From Mycoplasma sp. (GTDB lineage: Bacteria > Bacillota_I > Bacilli_A > Mycoplasmatales > Metamycoplasmataceae): 64,000 nt of DNA. The stretch spans positions 1-64,000 of the forward strand of contig JAAEOJ010000057.1 of NCBI GenBank assembly GCA_024244685.1, in the 5' to 3' direction. The notes beneath the pieces are model-generated. The model was not told the origin of the DNA and made no database searches. It saw only the letters and a list, made by a program, of their open reading frames with translations. Shown one piece after another: positions 24,808-34,266 of the stretch (position 1 is the first letter of the stretch; the number at the start of each line of letters is the position of its first letter). Made by a program: the position numbers and the translations under genes.

Positions 24808-26179
24808 TAATATCCCCCTCATTTAAAAGTTCTTTTGTTTTCCTATTTTTATATATAATTGGCGCAATAATTATAAAAGGAATAGAAAATAAAATTAAAA
24901 TCATTATATTTTTAAATAGTTCAAGTGTATTAGTTTCAAACATACTTTCTCTTAATGCATCTACAGAGTAAGATAAAGGTAATATATAATGAATAAATTT
25001 ATAAAATCCTGATTGTGCTAATGTTGGAAATAAACCTCCTGAAGATCCCATTTGAAAAATCAGTATAAATACTACAATAATAATACCTACAATACGATTA
25101 GGAATCATTAATCTAATTGAATGAATTATTATTGAAAATATGAAAGCGCCAATTAACGAGACTATAAACATGATAAGTAAATTGATACCTAAACTTGAAA
25201 AACCTATTATTGCTAAAGAAATAAATAACACACTTGTTTGAATAATATTTGAAATAAATAAAATAAATAATTTAGCGAAGTAACCTTTTATTTTAGAACT
25301 TTTTTTGTTATATACCTTCCCGTGTATAAATAACGATGTTGATAAAGAACCTACCCAAAGAGCCAAAGAAATAAAGAAGGGTGCTAATCCAAAGCCATAT
25401 TCTGCATGTTCATGCATTTGAGATTTATTAATAAATAAATCTGTATCTTCGGTTAATAATTTTGAATCTTGCAATAATTTTCAACCTTTCGTCATTAATG
25501 TTGGATTTAATTTATTATTTTTATCAGATATACTTTTAATTAGGTTGATTGGTTCTGTTTGTAATATTAATTTAATTATTTTTTTTAAAGAATTTATTGT
25601 TGATACTTTTACATTAGTTCCAAATCCAATTAAAAATGATTTTTTATAATTTATATAAAAATCAAATAATGGATTTTTATTAAATAAAATAATATCAGCA
25701 AACTTACTAGCTATATCTGAAGGTTTTTTTAAATTAACTTCATTTATAAATGTTTTTATTATTTTATCTGTAATAGTTATTTCATTATTAAATTTATCAT
25801 ATAATGGATTTATGATTATTGTGGAATAATTTTTTTTTATATTATTTTTTAATTCTTTTGAATTGTTTTTTATATCTTCAGCTTTCATATAAATTGTTTT
25901 AATGTTAATAGATAATTTTTGTTTATGTTTATTAAGGTGGCTTGTAACATCTTTTATAAATGGATCTCCAATAAATTTATTTGCTTTTGAAGGTTCATAT
26001 TTTTTAGATAATATTAAAGTAAAATTTAATTGATTTGTTTTTTCTAAAGGATTAAAAAAAGCGAAAATATAAATAAAACCATATAAAAAAGGTATAAATA
26101 ATATACCAAAATATCTAATTAATTTTATAGGATGATTTAAAATTCCGTTTTTTATTTCATTTTTAAATATTTCTCACAT
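24791..26179 (-). CDS. YhgE/Pip-like ABC-2-type membrane protein (first of a pair)
   Basis: 462 residues, same plan as its downstream neighbour: start MWEIFKNEIKNGIL, one membrane segment, a long soluble domain, HAEYGFGLAPFFISLALWVG, and a multi-helix C-terminal part with LPLSYSVDALRES. The start is chosen by the shared MW-x-I-x-K-x-E-I beginning. TATAAT at 26190-26195 lies ten bases before the ATG with no ribosome-binding site, so the mRNA is nearly leaderless. The two paralogues are translationally coupled and may form a heterodimer (inference). Confidence 0.82.
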
Positions 26180-26214
26180 AATTAATAAAATTATAACTTA
26201 AATACAAAATAACA

Positions 26215-27555
26215 TTACATAATGCCATTAAACATTCCAGGATTAAAAGATCCTTCTTTCATCGATTTTGCCATAGATTTCATTTGTTTTGACATCTTTT
26301 CAAATTCATTAATTAAAGCATTGAATTCCTGAGATGATCTACCAGAACCTTTTAAAACTCTTTCTTTTCTTTTGGAATTTTTTAATAATTTAGGATTTTT
26401 TCTTTCTTTTCTTGTCATAGAAGAAATCATAACTTCATATAATTTTGATTTTTTATCTGCACTTGTAATTTGTGATTCGGAAATTTTATTTGCTCCAGGA
26501 ATCATTTTTAGTATAGAACTCATTTTACCTAGTTTTTTCATTTGTTTAATTTGAGATAGTAAATCATCTAAATCGAAATGTCCGTTCATAATTCTATTTG
26601 TTAATTTTGATGCTTTATCTTGATCAATGGAATCTTGCGCTTTTTCAATTAAAGATAAAATATCTCCCATTCCAAGAATACGATCCGCCATTCTATCAGG
26701 ATAAAATTTATCTAATCCATCAATAGTTTCTCCGGTACCAATAAAAATAATGGGTATTTTTAGTATATAAGAAATTGATAATGCAGCCCCTCCACGTGCA
26801 TTAGAATCTAATTTAGTTATTATTGATCCTGTTAATTTTAGTCTTTCATTGAATATTTTAGCAACATTAATAATATCTTGACCTGAAAGAGAATCAGCAA
26901 CATAAATAATTTCATTTGGATTAGAAATTCTTTTTAAATCTTCTAATTCTTTCATCAAATCATCATCAATAGATAAACGTCCGGCTGTATCTATAATAAT
27001 AAAGTCGTTATTTTGTGCTTTTGATAATTCTATAGCTTCAGCAACAATTTCTTGTGGAGTTGAATTTATTCCTTTATCAAAAACTTCAACATTAAGTTGT
27101 TTTCCCAACACTTTAATTTGTTCTATGGCAGCAGGCCTGTAAATATCCGCCGCAACAATTAAAGGTTTATTTATACTATTGTTTTTTCGAAAAAAGTTAA
27201 TTATTTTCCCTGTTGTGGTTGTTTTTCCTGAACCTTGCAATCCAACCATCATTATTATGGTTGGATTTTTTAATTTTATTTCTTTATTTTTTCCTCCTAG
27301 TATTTCCACAAGTTCTTCTTTAACTATCTTAACAACATTTTGTCCCGCATCTAATTGAGCTAATGCTATAATATTGATAGCTTTTTGCTTAATTGATTTA
27401 ATAAATTTCTTTACAACAATTAAATTAACATCAGCCTCTAAAAGAGCAAGACGAATTTCTCTTGTTACTTCTAATATATCTTCTTCTTTTAGTATTGTTT
27501 TAGCTTTCATTTTTTGAAGAGATTTTTGCATTCTATTTCCAAGAGCATTTAACAT
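26215..27555 (-). CDS. ffh: Signal recognition particle protein Ffh
   Basis: SRP54 GTPase, 446 residues. The N domain begins MLNALGNRMQKSLQKM. The G domain shows GLQGSGKTTTTGKI (G1), DTAGR (G3), TKLDSNARGGAALS (G4) and GTGE. The Met-rich M domain (FEKMSKQMKSMAKSM, GMFNGIM) binds 4.5S RNA and signal peptides. I start at the ATG at 27555, not at upstream in-frame alternatives, because family N termini begin here. TATAAT at 27562-27567 ends exactly six bases before it, predicting a leaderless mRNA. It contains no UGA. It works with ftsY (43040). Confidence 0.96.
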   Translation of the reverse strand: MLNALGNRMQKSLQKMKAKTILKEEDILEVTREIRLALLEADVNLIVVKKFIKSIKQKAINIIALAQLDAGQNVVKIVKEELVEILGGKNKEIKLKNPTIIMMVGLQGSGKTTTTGKIINFFRKNNSINKPLIVAADIYRPAAIEQIKVLGKQLNVEVFDKGINSTPQEIVAEAIELSKAQNNDFIIIDTAGRLSIDDDLMKELEDLKRISNPNEIIYVADSLSGQDIINVAKIFNERLKLTGSIITKLDSNARGGAALSISYILKIPIIFIGTGETIDGLDKFYPDRMADRILGMGDILSLIEKAQDSIDQDKASKLTNRIMNGHFDLDDLLSQIKQMKKLGKMSSILKMIPGANKISESQITSADKKSKLYEVMISSMTRKERKNPKLLKNSKRKERVLKGSGRSSQEFNALINEFEKMSKQMKSMAKSMKEGSFNPGMFNGIM

Positions 27556-27561
27556 AATTAA

Positions 27562-27567
27562 ATTATA
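27562..27567 (-). promoter_or_regulatory. -10 element of ffh, leaderless layout
   Basis: TATAAT, six bases, then ATG. Initiation about seven bases after the hexamer coincides with the start codon. Confidence 0.55.
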
Positions 27568-27577
27568 AAGAAAAAAA

Positions 27578-28228
27578 TTATTTATTAATAATAATGTATT
27601 CAAATAATTCTACTGACTTTTTTATATTATTTTTTTTATTATAAAAACAATTATATTTTGAAGTAATTAATATGGCTTGATTTTTTATGTCTTTATTGGA
27701 ATTTATTTTTTTAATTAAATGTTTTATTTCTAAGGGTAAATTATTATAATTTAAATTGCTATTTTTAATATTAGCTTTATATGTTTTTAAAAAAAAGTTT
27801 AATTTATTTGTTTTAATAGGATTTGTATATTTTTTTTTAATATAAAAAACTGTTGTACATTGAATGAGTCAAATTACTAAACAATAAACAGATATAGAAA
27901 TTATATATTCTGTATAACCAGATAATGTTTTATTATTATTAAAATAAATATAAAATATATTAATAATTATATTTGATATACATAAAAATAAAGAGCCTTT
28001 TATGTTTATACTTATAAAAAAATTTTTAAAAATTGAATTAGATGCAAATTGAATATCTTGAGAAGAGTTACACTTCATCCCCATTTCTTTTAGCAACAAA
28101 AAATCTTTTATCCATATTTTTTTCATTATATAAATTGCAAATAAAAATAAAAATAAAATGCCCGCAACAAAAATTAATAATGAAGAAAATGCTAAAAAAG
28201 GGAATTTTATTGTAATAATTTTAAACAT
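27578..28228 (-). CDS. Membrane protein of unknown function
   Basis: 216 residues, not recognised. Two or three hydrophobic segments lie in the N-terminal half (FLAFSSLLIFVAGILFLFLFAIYI; GSLFLCISNIIINIFYIYF; YIISISVYCLVIWLIQ). A Lys/Asn-rich soluble tail follows. One UGA Trp lies at 27869. The start follows TATAAT-N6 (28235-28240), with no ribosome-binding site. The gene ends 23 bases before ffh and covers the ffh promoter's upstream side. Its base composition matches its neighbours. Confidence 0.75.
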
Positions 28229-28234
28229 AAAAAA

Positions 28235-28240
28235 ATTATA
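28235..28240 (-). promoter_or_regulatory. -10 element of the membrane unknown, leaderless layout
   Basis: TATAAT followed by TTTTTT and then ATG at 28228; six-base spacing as for ffh and others. Confidence 0.5.
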
Positions 28241-28335
28241 ACACTAGATATTAACGAAAATGTTTCTAAAAGAATAAAACTATATTTATAATTATTTTAA
28301 AAAATAGTTTATAATAAATTAGTATTATAAATGTT

Positions 28336-28379
28336 GTAATTCTCGGTTTATATATTGTCCATATTTTTGCTGGGGTTAC
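28336..28379 (+). promoter_or_regulatory. Candidate S15 leader hairpin upstream of rpsO
   Basis: GTAATTCT (28336-28343) can pair with GGGGTTAC (28372-28379) through G-C, A-U and three G-U pairs, extended by one T-A. The stem encloses a 28-base loop and ends 24 bases before the rpsO start. S15 controls its own mRNA through G-U/G-C helix motifs in several bacteria. The assignment here is inference. Confidence 0.4.
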
Positions 28380-28403
28380 ATGAAATAATTATTAGGAGGA
28401 CAA

Positions 28404-28673
28404 ATGGCAGTTTCAAAAGAAGTGAAAAAAAAATTAATTAAAAAATATGGTAGTAATGATAAAGATACTGGAGCAATAGAAGTTCAAGTTGCTATTCTTA
28501 CAGAAGATATAAATTTACTTACACCACATTTTAAAGAAAATAAAAAAGATAATCATTCAAGAAGAGGTTTTTTAGCTAAAATTCAAAAACGTAAAAATTT
28601 ATTAGCTTATTTAAAGAAAATTAATTTTGAAAGATATTCTAAATTAATTAAGTCGCTTGGATTGAGAAAATAA
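28404..28673 (+). CDS. rpsO: Ribosomal protein S15
   Basis: Small-subunit protein binding 16S helix 22, 89 residues. Conserved core: TGAIEVQVAILTEDINLLTPHF, DNHSRRGFLAKIQKRKNLLAYL. The ATG at 28404 has AGGAGGAC seven bases upstream. It is a separate unit from rpsP: a terminator (28669-28689) closes it, and rpsP has its own promoter. Confidence 0.98.
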   Translation: MAVSKEVKKKLIKKYGSNDKDTGAIEVQVAILTEDINLLTPHFKENKKDNHSRRGFLAKIQKRKNLLAYLKKINFERYSKLIKSLGLRK

Positions 28674-28693
28674 TGGTATAACCATTATTTTTT
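28669..28693 (+). terminator. Terminator of rpsO
   Basis: AATAATGGT / ACCATTATT around ATA, followed by TTTT. The rpsO stop codon (28671-28673) is inside the 5' arm. Confidence 0.8.
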
Positions 28694-28720
28694 ATATAAA
28701 AATATGTAAAGCAAAAGTGC

Positions 28721-28749
28721 TTGACATATTTTTTAGAATATGTTAAACT
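28721..28749 (+). promoter_or_regulatory. Promoter of rpsP-trmD-rplS
   Basis: Consensus -35 TTGACA (28721-28726), 17-base spacer, and -10 TAAACT (28744-28749). This is the one place in the window with a clear full -35 hexamer. Confidence 0.65.
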
Positions 28750-28789
28750 TTAAATACTTATTAATTTAAGAATAAGAAAAGGAGAAAAA

Positions 28790-29155
28790 ATGACAAAAAT
28801 TAGACTAAAACGTCAAGGTTCTAAATTTAATGTTCACTATAAAATAGTTGTTTCTGATTCTAAAGCGCCTAGAGATGGAAGGTTTATTGAAGTTGTAGGT
28901 TTTTACAATCCTCACTCGAAAGAATTAAAAGTTGAAAAAGAATTAATAATAAAGTGGTTAAATGATGGTGCTGTTCCTACAATTACAGTTAAATCATTAT
29001 TTAAAAAATATAAAATTAACGAAGAATTTATTTTGCAAAAGAATAGCATTAAAAAATCAACTACTAAAAAGTCAGTTAATAAAAAAAATACTTCTAAAAA
29101 AGTTTCAACTAATACTAAAGTTAAAAAAACTAAAAAAATAGATAATAAAAAATAA
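28790..29155 (+). CDS. rpsP: Ribosomal protein S16 with Lys-rich tail
   Basis: 121 residues. The conserved S16 domain occupies residues 1-~85 ([38 protein letters not shown]). An extra ~35-residue tail of Lys, Thr, Ser and Asn follows; many S16 proteins lack it. GGAG precedes the ATG. Its stop overlaps the trmD start (UAAUG). rimM, often found between rpsP and trmD elsewhere, is not here. Confidence 0.97.
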   Translation: MTKIRLKRQGSKFNVHYKIVVSDSKAPRDGRFIEVVGFYNPHSKELKVEKELIIKWLNDGAVPTITVKSLFKKYKINEEFILQKNSIKKSTTKKSVNKKNTSKKVSTNTKVKKTKKIDNKK

Positions 29156-29826
29156 TGAAAATAAACTTTATAACACTATTCCCAAAATTTTATGAACCAT
29201 TTCAAACAGAGTCGATAATAAAAAGAGCTATCGAAAAGAGGCTTGTTGAAATTAATGTTATAGATTTTAGAGAATTCTCAGATAATAAACATAAAAAGAT
29301 AGATGATGTTGTTTATGGTGGTGGTCAAGGAATGTTATTGATGGTAGAACCAATTGATAAAGCAATTCAAACTACAAAAGGTAAAAAAATACTACTTTCA
29401 CCACAAGGTATTAAATTCACACAAAAAAAAGCACTTGAATTATCTAAAGAAAAAGAAATAACTTTTATTGCTGGTCGTTATGAAGGATATGATGAAAGAA
29501 TTAGAGAATTAGTTGATGAAGAAATATCAATTGGTGATTATGTATTAACTGGGGGTGAATTGCCTTCAATGGTAATAGCTGATTCAATTATAAGATTAAT
29601 ACCTAATGTTATTAGAGCGTCTTCTTATGAAAATGATTCTTTTCAAAATAATTTATTGGATTATCCTCAATATACTAAACCAAGAGAGTATAAAGGAATG
29701 AGGGTTCCTGAAGTTTTATTAAATGGGGATCATAAAAAAATTAAAATTTGGAGAAAAGAAAAACAAATAGAAAAAACAAAAAAAGTCAGACCAGACTTAT
29801 TAGAAAAGGGGAAAAATGAGAAATAA
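29155..29826 (+). CDS. trmD: tRNA (guanine-N1)-methyltransferase
   Basis: SPOUT-class enzyme making m1G37 to prevent frameshifting, 223 residues. Motifs: [15 protein letters not shown], the knot region [13 protein letters not shown], and [16 protein letters not shown]. The C-terminal domain has [24 protein letters not shown], as in the family. It overlaps rpsP by one base and rplS by 11, which suggests tight coupling. Confidence 0.97.
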   Translation: MKINFITLFPKFYEPFQTESIIKRAIEKRLVEINVIDFREFSDNKHKKIDDVVYGGGQGMLLMVEPIDKAIQTTKGKKILLSPQGIKFTQKKALELSKEKEITFIAGRYEGYDERIRELVDEEISIGDYVLTGGELPSMVIADSIIRLIPNVIRASSYENDSFQNNLLDYPQYTKPREYKGMRVPEVLLNGDHKKIKIWRKEKQIEKTKKVRPDLLEKGKNEK

Positions 29827-30175
29827 ATTAATTGAAGCTGTTGAAGCTAAACAAATTAGACAAGATTTGCCAGAATTTAAATCTGGAGATAACATTGTTG
29901 TTCACGTACGTATTAAAGAAGGTAATAAAGAACGTATCCAATTATTCGAGGGACTTGTTATTAAAAAACATGGTTCAGGAACAAAAGAAACTTTTACGGT
30001 TAGAAAAATTTCATATGGTATTGGTGTTGAGAGAACATTTCCAATGAATTCACCTATAATAGCAAATATCGACCTTAAACGTAAAAATAAAGTTAGAAGA
30101 GCGAAACTTTATTATATGAGAGATAGAAAAGGTAAATCAGCTAGACTTAAAGAGATTAAAAACATAAAAAAATAA
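29816..30175 (+). CDS. rplS: Ribosomal protein L19
   Basis: 119 residues. Core motifs: [65 protein letters not shown]. The ATG at 29816 lies inside trmD, with GGGG/AAAAGG just upstream. It is the last gene of the unit; its stop lies in the palindromic terminator. Confidence 0.98.
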   Translation: MRNKLIEAVEAKQIRQDLPEFKSGDNIVVHVRIKEGNKERIQLFEGLVIKKHGSGTKETFTVRKISYGIGVERTFPMNSPIIANIDLKRKNKVRRAKLYYMRDRKGKSARLKEIKNIKK

Positions 30176-30200
30176 CTTATATAAGTTATTTTTTTATGTT
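30161..30200. terminator. 40-bp palindromic bidirectional terminator
   Basis: Perfect 18-bp inverted repeat (AACATAAAAAAATAACTT and complement) around ATAT. It holds the stop codons of both convergent genes: rplS (30173-30175) and ribF (30194-30196). Confidence 0.88.
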
Positions 30201-31012
30201 TTTTTAAATAACTTATTTGCAAATTCCATTTGTTCTTGAGTTATTTTATTATCTATTTCATTTATAGAAATTTTAATTTCTTGTATCCACCTAATTACCA
30301 CAATACTATTTTGTGGAATTATCTTTAATTTATAATTTAATAATTTCAATTTAAAGATACCTTTATTTACAGAACATACTCCATGATACAAAATACTTTT
30401 TAATTCCAATGTAATTGCATAAATTCCATTATGAGGCTTAACTTGTTCTTTTTCTAGCTCAAATGTATTATTTGATTTCATATTAACTTTTATAGTTCAT
30501 GGTTCTGTCATTAAAGAATTACAAAATTTTATTTCTCCAAAAGATATCTGTTCTTTAATAATAGATGAAGAAATTTTAATATTATTTATTTTAACAGGTT
30601 TTACTGCATCTACATCAAAATATTTCTTAAGTAAATCAATATTCCCTTTAGCATTATGACCAAATTTATAATCATTCCCACAAATGATTTTTAAAGGATT
30701 ATATTGTTTTAATTTATTAATAAATTCTTTGGCACTTAAAAATACATTTTCTTTTTTTGTTTCTATTATAATAGAATAATCAATATTTAGATTAGCAGCT
30801 TTTTGAAGTCTTACGCTTAATTGTTCAAATATTAAATTTGTTTTATTTGGTAATTTTTCTGGTTTATCAAATATAAATAAAACTATTTTTTGTTTCTCGT
30901 TTTTTGCTATTTTCAATAAATCTAAATGCCCTAAATGAAACATTGAAAAACTACCAAGGATAATTGTTGTATTTTTTTCATTTATTAAATTAGGAAATTT
31001 AATTACTTTCAT
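30194..31012 (-). CDS. ribF: RibF-like FAD synthetase, riboflavin-kinase half degenerate
   Basis: 272 residues. The N-terminal nucleotidylyltransferase domain (1-~165) is well kept: GSFSMFHLGHLDLL (HxGH), ICGNDYKFGHNAKG and ISSSIIKE. The C-terminal domain is related to riboflavin kinase (HNGIYAITLEL from about 195, YHGVCSVN) but lacks the G-x-PTAN metal/ATP motif. It also has KLKLLNY where the catalytic Glu segment (EVHLFDF type) belongs. FMN adenylation is plausible; riboflavin phosphorylation looks doubtful. One UGA Trp (30497) splits the frame under the standard code. It lies 2 bases after truB, probably cotranscribed. Confidence 0.88.
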
Positions 31013-31014
31013 AA

Positions 31015-31833
31015 TTAAATTGTATCAACCTTATTGCCAAATATTTTAATTGTTTTAATTGTTTCTGAAAAATACCCTATTCCACAAATCACTCCATTTA
31101 CTTTTATTATATTTTTTCCTTTAACATTAGTATTATTTTTAATAATATTTCCTTTAATTAAGCTATTGATTTGCTCCTTAACTAAATTTATAGTTGGAAG
31201 TGTTAATAATGGTGAGATATCTATAATACCAATTTGTTTTTCTGTTAAGGAACCTATCGAAGTTCTTCTTAGCTCAGTCATTATAGCTCCGCATTTCGCA
31301 ATTTTTCCAAAATTATGAATTATACTTCTAATGTAAGTTCCCCTAGAAACAATAACCTCAAATTTTACGAATTCATTAATTATTGAAATTATTTTAATGT
31401 TGCTTAATTTTACTTTTATTTTTTTTAATTCTACTTTCAAGCCTTTTCTTGCTAATTTGTATGCTCTTTTGCCATTAACTTTTTTTGCAGAAAATTGAGG
31501 TGGTTTTTGATATTGCTCACCTTCCATAGAAAGTAATATTTTTTTTATTATTTCAGGAGATGGAATGTTTTTGGAAAACTTTTGAATTTCTCCATCAATA
31601 TCATAAGTATCAGAAATAAAACCTAATTTCATAGTAGCAACATATTTTTTGGTTCCTTTATCTATATAATCTATTAATTTTGTATCCTCATTTGTTGCAA
31701 CCAATAACAAACCTGTTGCTAATGGATCTAATGTTCCTGTGTGGCCAATTTTTTTAATATTATTATCTTTAGCATATTGATTAATAGTTTTAAAAGATGA
31801 AATACCTTTTTTCTTATCTAATAATAAAAACAT
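31015..31833 (-). CDS. truB: tRNA pseudouridine-55 synthase
   Basis: 272 residues, TruB family, with catalytic D36 in GHTGTLDPLATGLL. Other family blocks are KKGISSFKT, YDIDGEI, QKPPQFSAKKVNGKRAYKLARKG in part, and VSRGTYIRSI. No Trp codons are needed. TATAAT-N6-ATG (31840-31845) predicts a leaderless mRNA. The ribF gene follows after two bases. Confidence 0.95.
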   Translation of the reverse strand: MFLLLDKKKGISSFKTINQYAKDNNIKKIGHTGTLDPLATGLLLVATNEDTKLIDYIDKGTKKYVATMKLGFISDTYDIDGEIQKFSKNIPSPEIIKKILLSMEGEQYQKPPQFSAKKVNGKRAYKLARKGLKVELKKIKVKLSNIKIISIINEFVKFEVIVSRGTYIRSIIHNFGKIAKCGAIMTELRRTSIGSLTEKQIGIIDISPLLTLPTINLVKEQINSLIKGNIIKNNTNVKGKNIIKVNGVICGIGYFSETIKTIKIFGNKVDTI

Positions 31834-31839
31834 ATAAAA

Positions 31840-31845
31840 ATTATA
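31840..31845 (-). promoter_or_regulatory. -10 element of truB-ribF, leaderless layout
   Basis: TATAAT then TTTTAT then ATG at 31833, located 24 bases after the rbfA stop codon. Confidence 0.55.
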
Positions 31846-31869
31846 TAAAAAAATAGCTATTATAAAATA

Positions 31870-32211
31870 CTATTTTTGTTCTTCTTTAATTTTTCTTAAA
31901 ATTTCATCTATACGATTGCCTTTTTCAATTGATGAATCGTGTTCAAAATGAATTTCCGGAATTTTTCTTATGTTAATTCTCTTAGAAAGAGTTGTCCTAA
32001 CAAATCCTTTTATATTTTTGATTGCTTCTAAAGATTTTTCTTTATTGCTTTCAAAATCTAAAAAAACTTTTAAATGAGATCCATCACCTGAAAGTTTAAC
32101 ATCAGTTACAGTAGGAAAAAAAATATTAGAATTTTTTATTTCTTCTGTAATAATTATAGAAATAGCCCTTAAAAACATCTTTTCTTTTTTTAAGTGGTTT
32201 ATATTCGGCAT
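31870..32211 (-). CDS. rbfA: Ribosome-binding factor A
   Basis: 113 residues, KH-like 30S maturation factor. Recognisable blocks: KEKMFLRAISIIITEEI, VTDVKLSGDGSHLKVFLDF, and RIPEIHFEHDSSIEKGNRIDEIL. The ATG shares one base with the infB stop (UAAUG). It is the last gene of rimP-nusA-ylxR-infB-rbfA. Confidence 0.95.
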   Translation of the reverse strand: MPNINHLKKEKMFLRAISIIITEEIKNSNIFFPTVTDVKLSGDGSHLKVFLDFESNKEKSLEAIKNIKGFVRTTLSKRINIRKIPEIHFEHDSSIEKGNRIDEILRKIKEEQK

Positions 32212-34007
32212 TATTTAACCTCTATATCTTTATAAGTTTCAATAATATCATCTATTTTAATATCATTATATTTTTTAATACATGTTCCAAACTCTTTGCC
32301 TAATTCTACTTTCTTAGTTTGATCGGGTCCTCTTTGTAAAGAATCTAAAATTCCTTCATGTATAACTCTTCCATCGCGAATTAATCTCATTTTAGTTCCA
32401 GATTCAATAATACCTTGAGTTACAATAGAACCTGCAATATTTCCAACTTTAGAAGAAAAAATAACTTTAATAATCTTAGCTTCTCCAATAACTTTTTCCT
32501 CTAGTTTAGGTGCTTTCATACCTAATATAATTTCCTCTAATTCTTCTAATATTTTGTAAATAATTGTATGTGGTTTAATTACTACTTTTTCTTGCTCTGC
32601 AAATTGTTTGACAGAGCCTGTTGGACGAATATTAAAGGTATAAATAATAGCATTTGAAGCTTGAGCTAATAATACATCGGACTTAGTTACGGCTCCTGCT
32701 GATGCACGAAGTATATTTATCTCAGCTTCTTCATTTTTTATTTTTAATAAAGCATGCTTTACAGCTTCAGAAGTTCCTTGTGTATCTCCTTTAATAATAA
32801 TATTAAGAATTTTAATACCTTCTTTTATTTGAATAGAGTTTTTATTATTTAGTTCTTTTTGCTTATCTGTAAATTTCTTTTTATTAGCTAGTTGCTTTGC
32901 AAATTTTTCATCTTTAAATCCTATGAATCTTTCTCCTGCAACTGGAACATAGTTTAAACCAGTAATAACAACAGGCGTACCTGGACCAGCTGAATCTATT
33001 TTTTTGCCGTTTGTATCTGTCATAGATCTTATACGACCATAATGTGATCCAGCTACTATAAAGTCTCTAATGATAATAGTTCCATTTTCAACTATTATAG
33101 TTGCAACAGCTCCTTTACCATGATCTAGGTGTGACTCAATAATAACACCTAATCCTAATCTGCTAGGGTTAGCTTCTAATTGTAACATTTCAGCTTCTGC
33201 ATTAATAGAATCAAATAATTTATCTATACCTTCACCTGTTAATCCTGATCCATAAATAAATTGATAATCTCCGCCTCAATCATCAGCTATAATTTCAAGA
33301 GAAGAAAGGTCAGCTTTAACTTTTTCTGCGTTTGCTCCGGGTTTATCCATTTTATTTACAAAAATAATGATTGGTACTTTTGCTGCTTTGGCATGATCTA
33401 TGGCTTCTTTAGTTTGTGGCATAACTCCATCATCAGCTGCAACAACAATAATTACTATATCAGTAATCTTAGCTCCTCTAGAACGCATAGCTGTAAAAGC
33501 TTCATGTCCTGGGGTATCTAAAAATGTTATTTTATTATTATTATAATTTATTTGATAAGCACCTGTGTGCTGTGTAATTCCGCCTGCTTCCCCTAAAGCA
33601 ACATTGGCATTTCTTATTTTATCAATTAAAGTTGTTTTACCATGATCAACATGACCCATTATAGTTACTATTGGAGCTTTTTTTACTAATTCAATTTTAT
33701 CATCTTGAATTGAAAGTTCTTCCATAAAATTCGAGGCGTTTATTTGACTTTCTTTTTGAAAATCAAATTCATGTTCTATACAAAGTTCCGCTATTTGTTC
33801 TTCATCTAAAGTAGAATTTAAGTTTAGAATCTTACCCTTCATAAAAAAAGATTTAACTATATTTGTTGCCGGTATATTTATAGCTAATGAAAATTCAGAA
33901 ATAGTCATAGGTCCAGTATAAACAAATATACCATCTTTTAATTCTGTTTTAACTTCTTTCATTTGAGTTTTAACATCTTTAATATTTGTTTTTCTTTTAT
34001 CTTTCAT
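32211..34007 (-). CDS. infB: Translation initiation factor IF-2
   Basis: 598 residues, short because the long N-terminal domain of other bacteria is missing. The G domain has GHVDHGKT (118-125), DTPGHEAFT and NKMD. Domains II to IV follow, with [17 protein letters not shown] and fMet-tRNA-binding C2 sequence. A single UGA Trp at 33276 splits the frame under the standard code. The ATG at 34007 overlaps ylxR by 11 bases, with GGAGG inside it. It delivers fMet-tRNA to the 30S subunit. Confidence 0.97.
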
Positions 34008-34266
34008 CTTTGCCTCCTTTTATAATTTGTGTTATTTCTTTATATAATTTTTCATTTACTTTTTGTTTGAAATTTTTATGCAATAATTTTTGTTTTATTA
34101 ATTTATCAATAACATTTATATCATTTTTTATATAACAACTTCTTCCAGGTTTATTTTGTTTATAATCTATTGTTATTTCATTTTTAAATTTAACTATCTT
34201 TATTAAATCTGATTTTTTGATTTTTTCTCCTGTTGCAATGCATTTTCTTATGTTATTCGTTTTCAA
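33997..34266 (-). CDS. ylxR: YlxR family RNA-binding protein
   Basis: 89 residues, DUF448/YlxR. The core is [20 protein letters not shown] followed by [12 protein letters not shown]. It lies between nusA and infB, as in most Firmicutes. No ATG fits. I use the TTG at 34264-34266, which places the family's RxCIATG close to the N terminus and has GGAAGA just upstream within nusA. An upstream in-frame start at 34299 would give a 47-base overlap with nusA. Confidence 0.88.
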   Translation of the reverse strand: MKTNNIRKCIATGEKIKKSDLIKIVKFKNEITIDYKQNKPGRSCYIKNDINVIDKLIKQKLLHKNFKQKVNEKLYKEITQIIKGGKDER

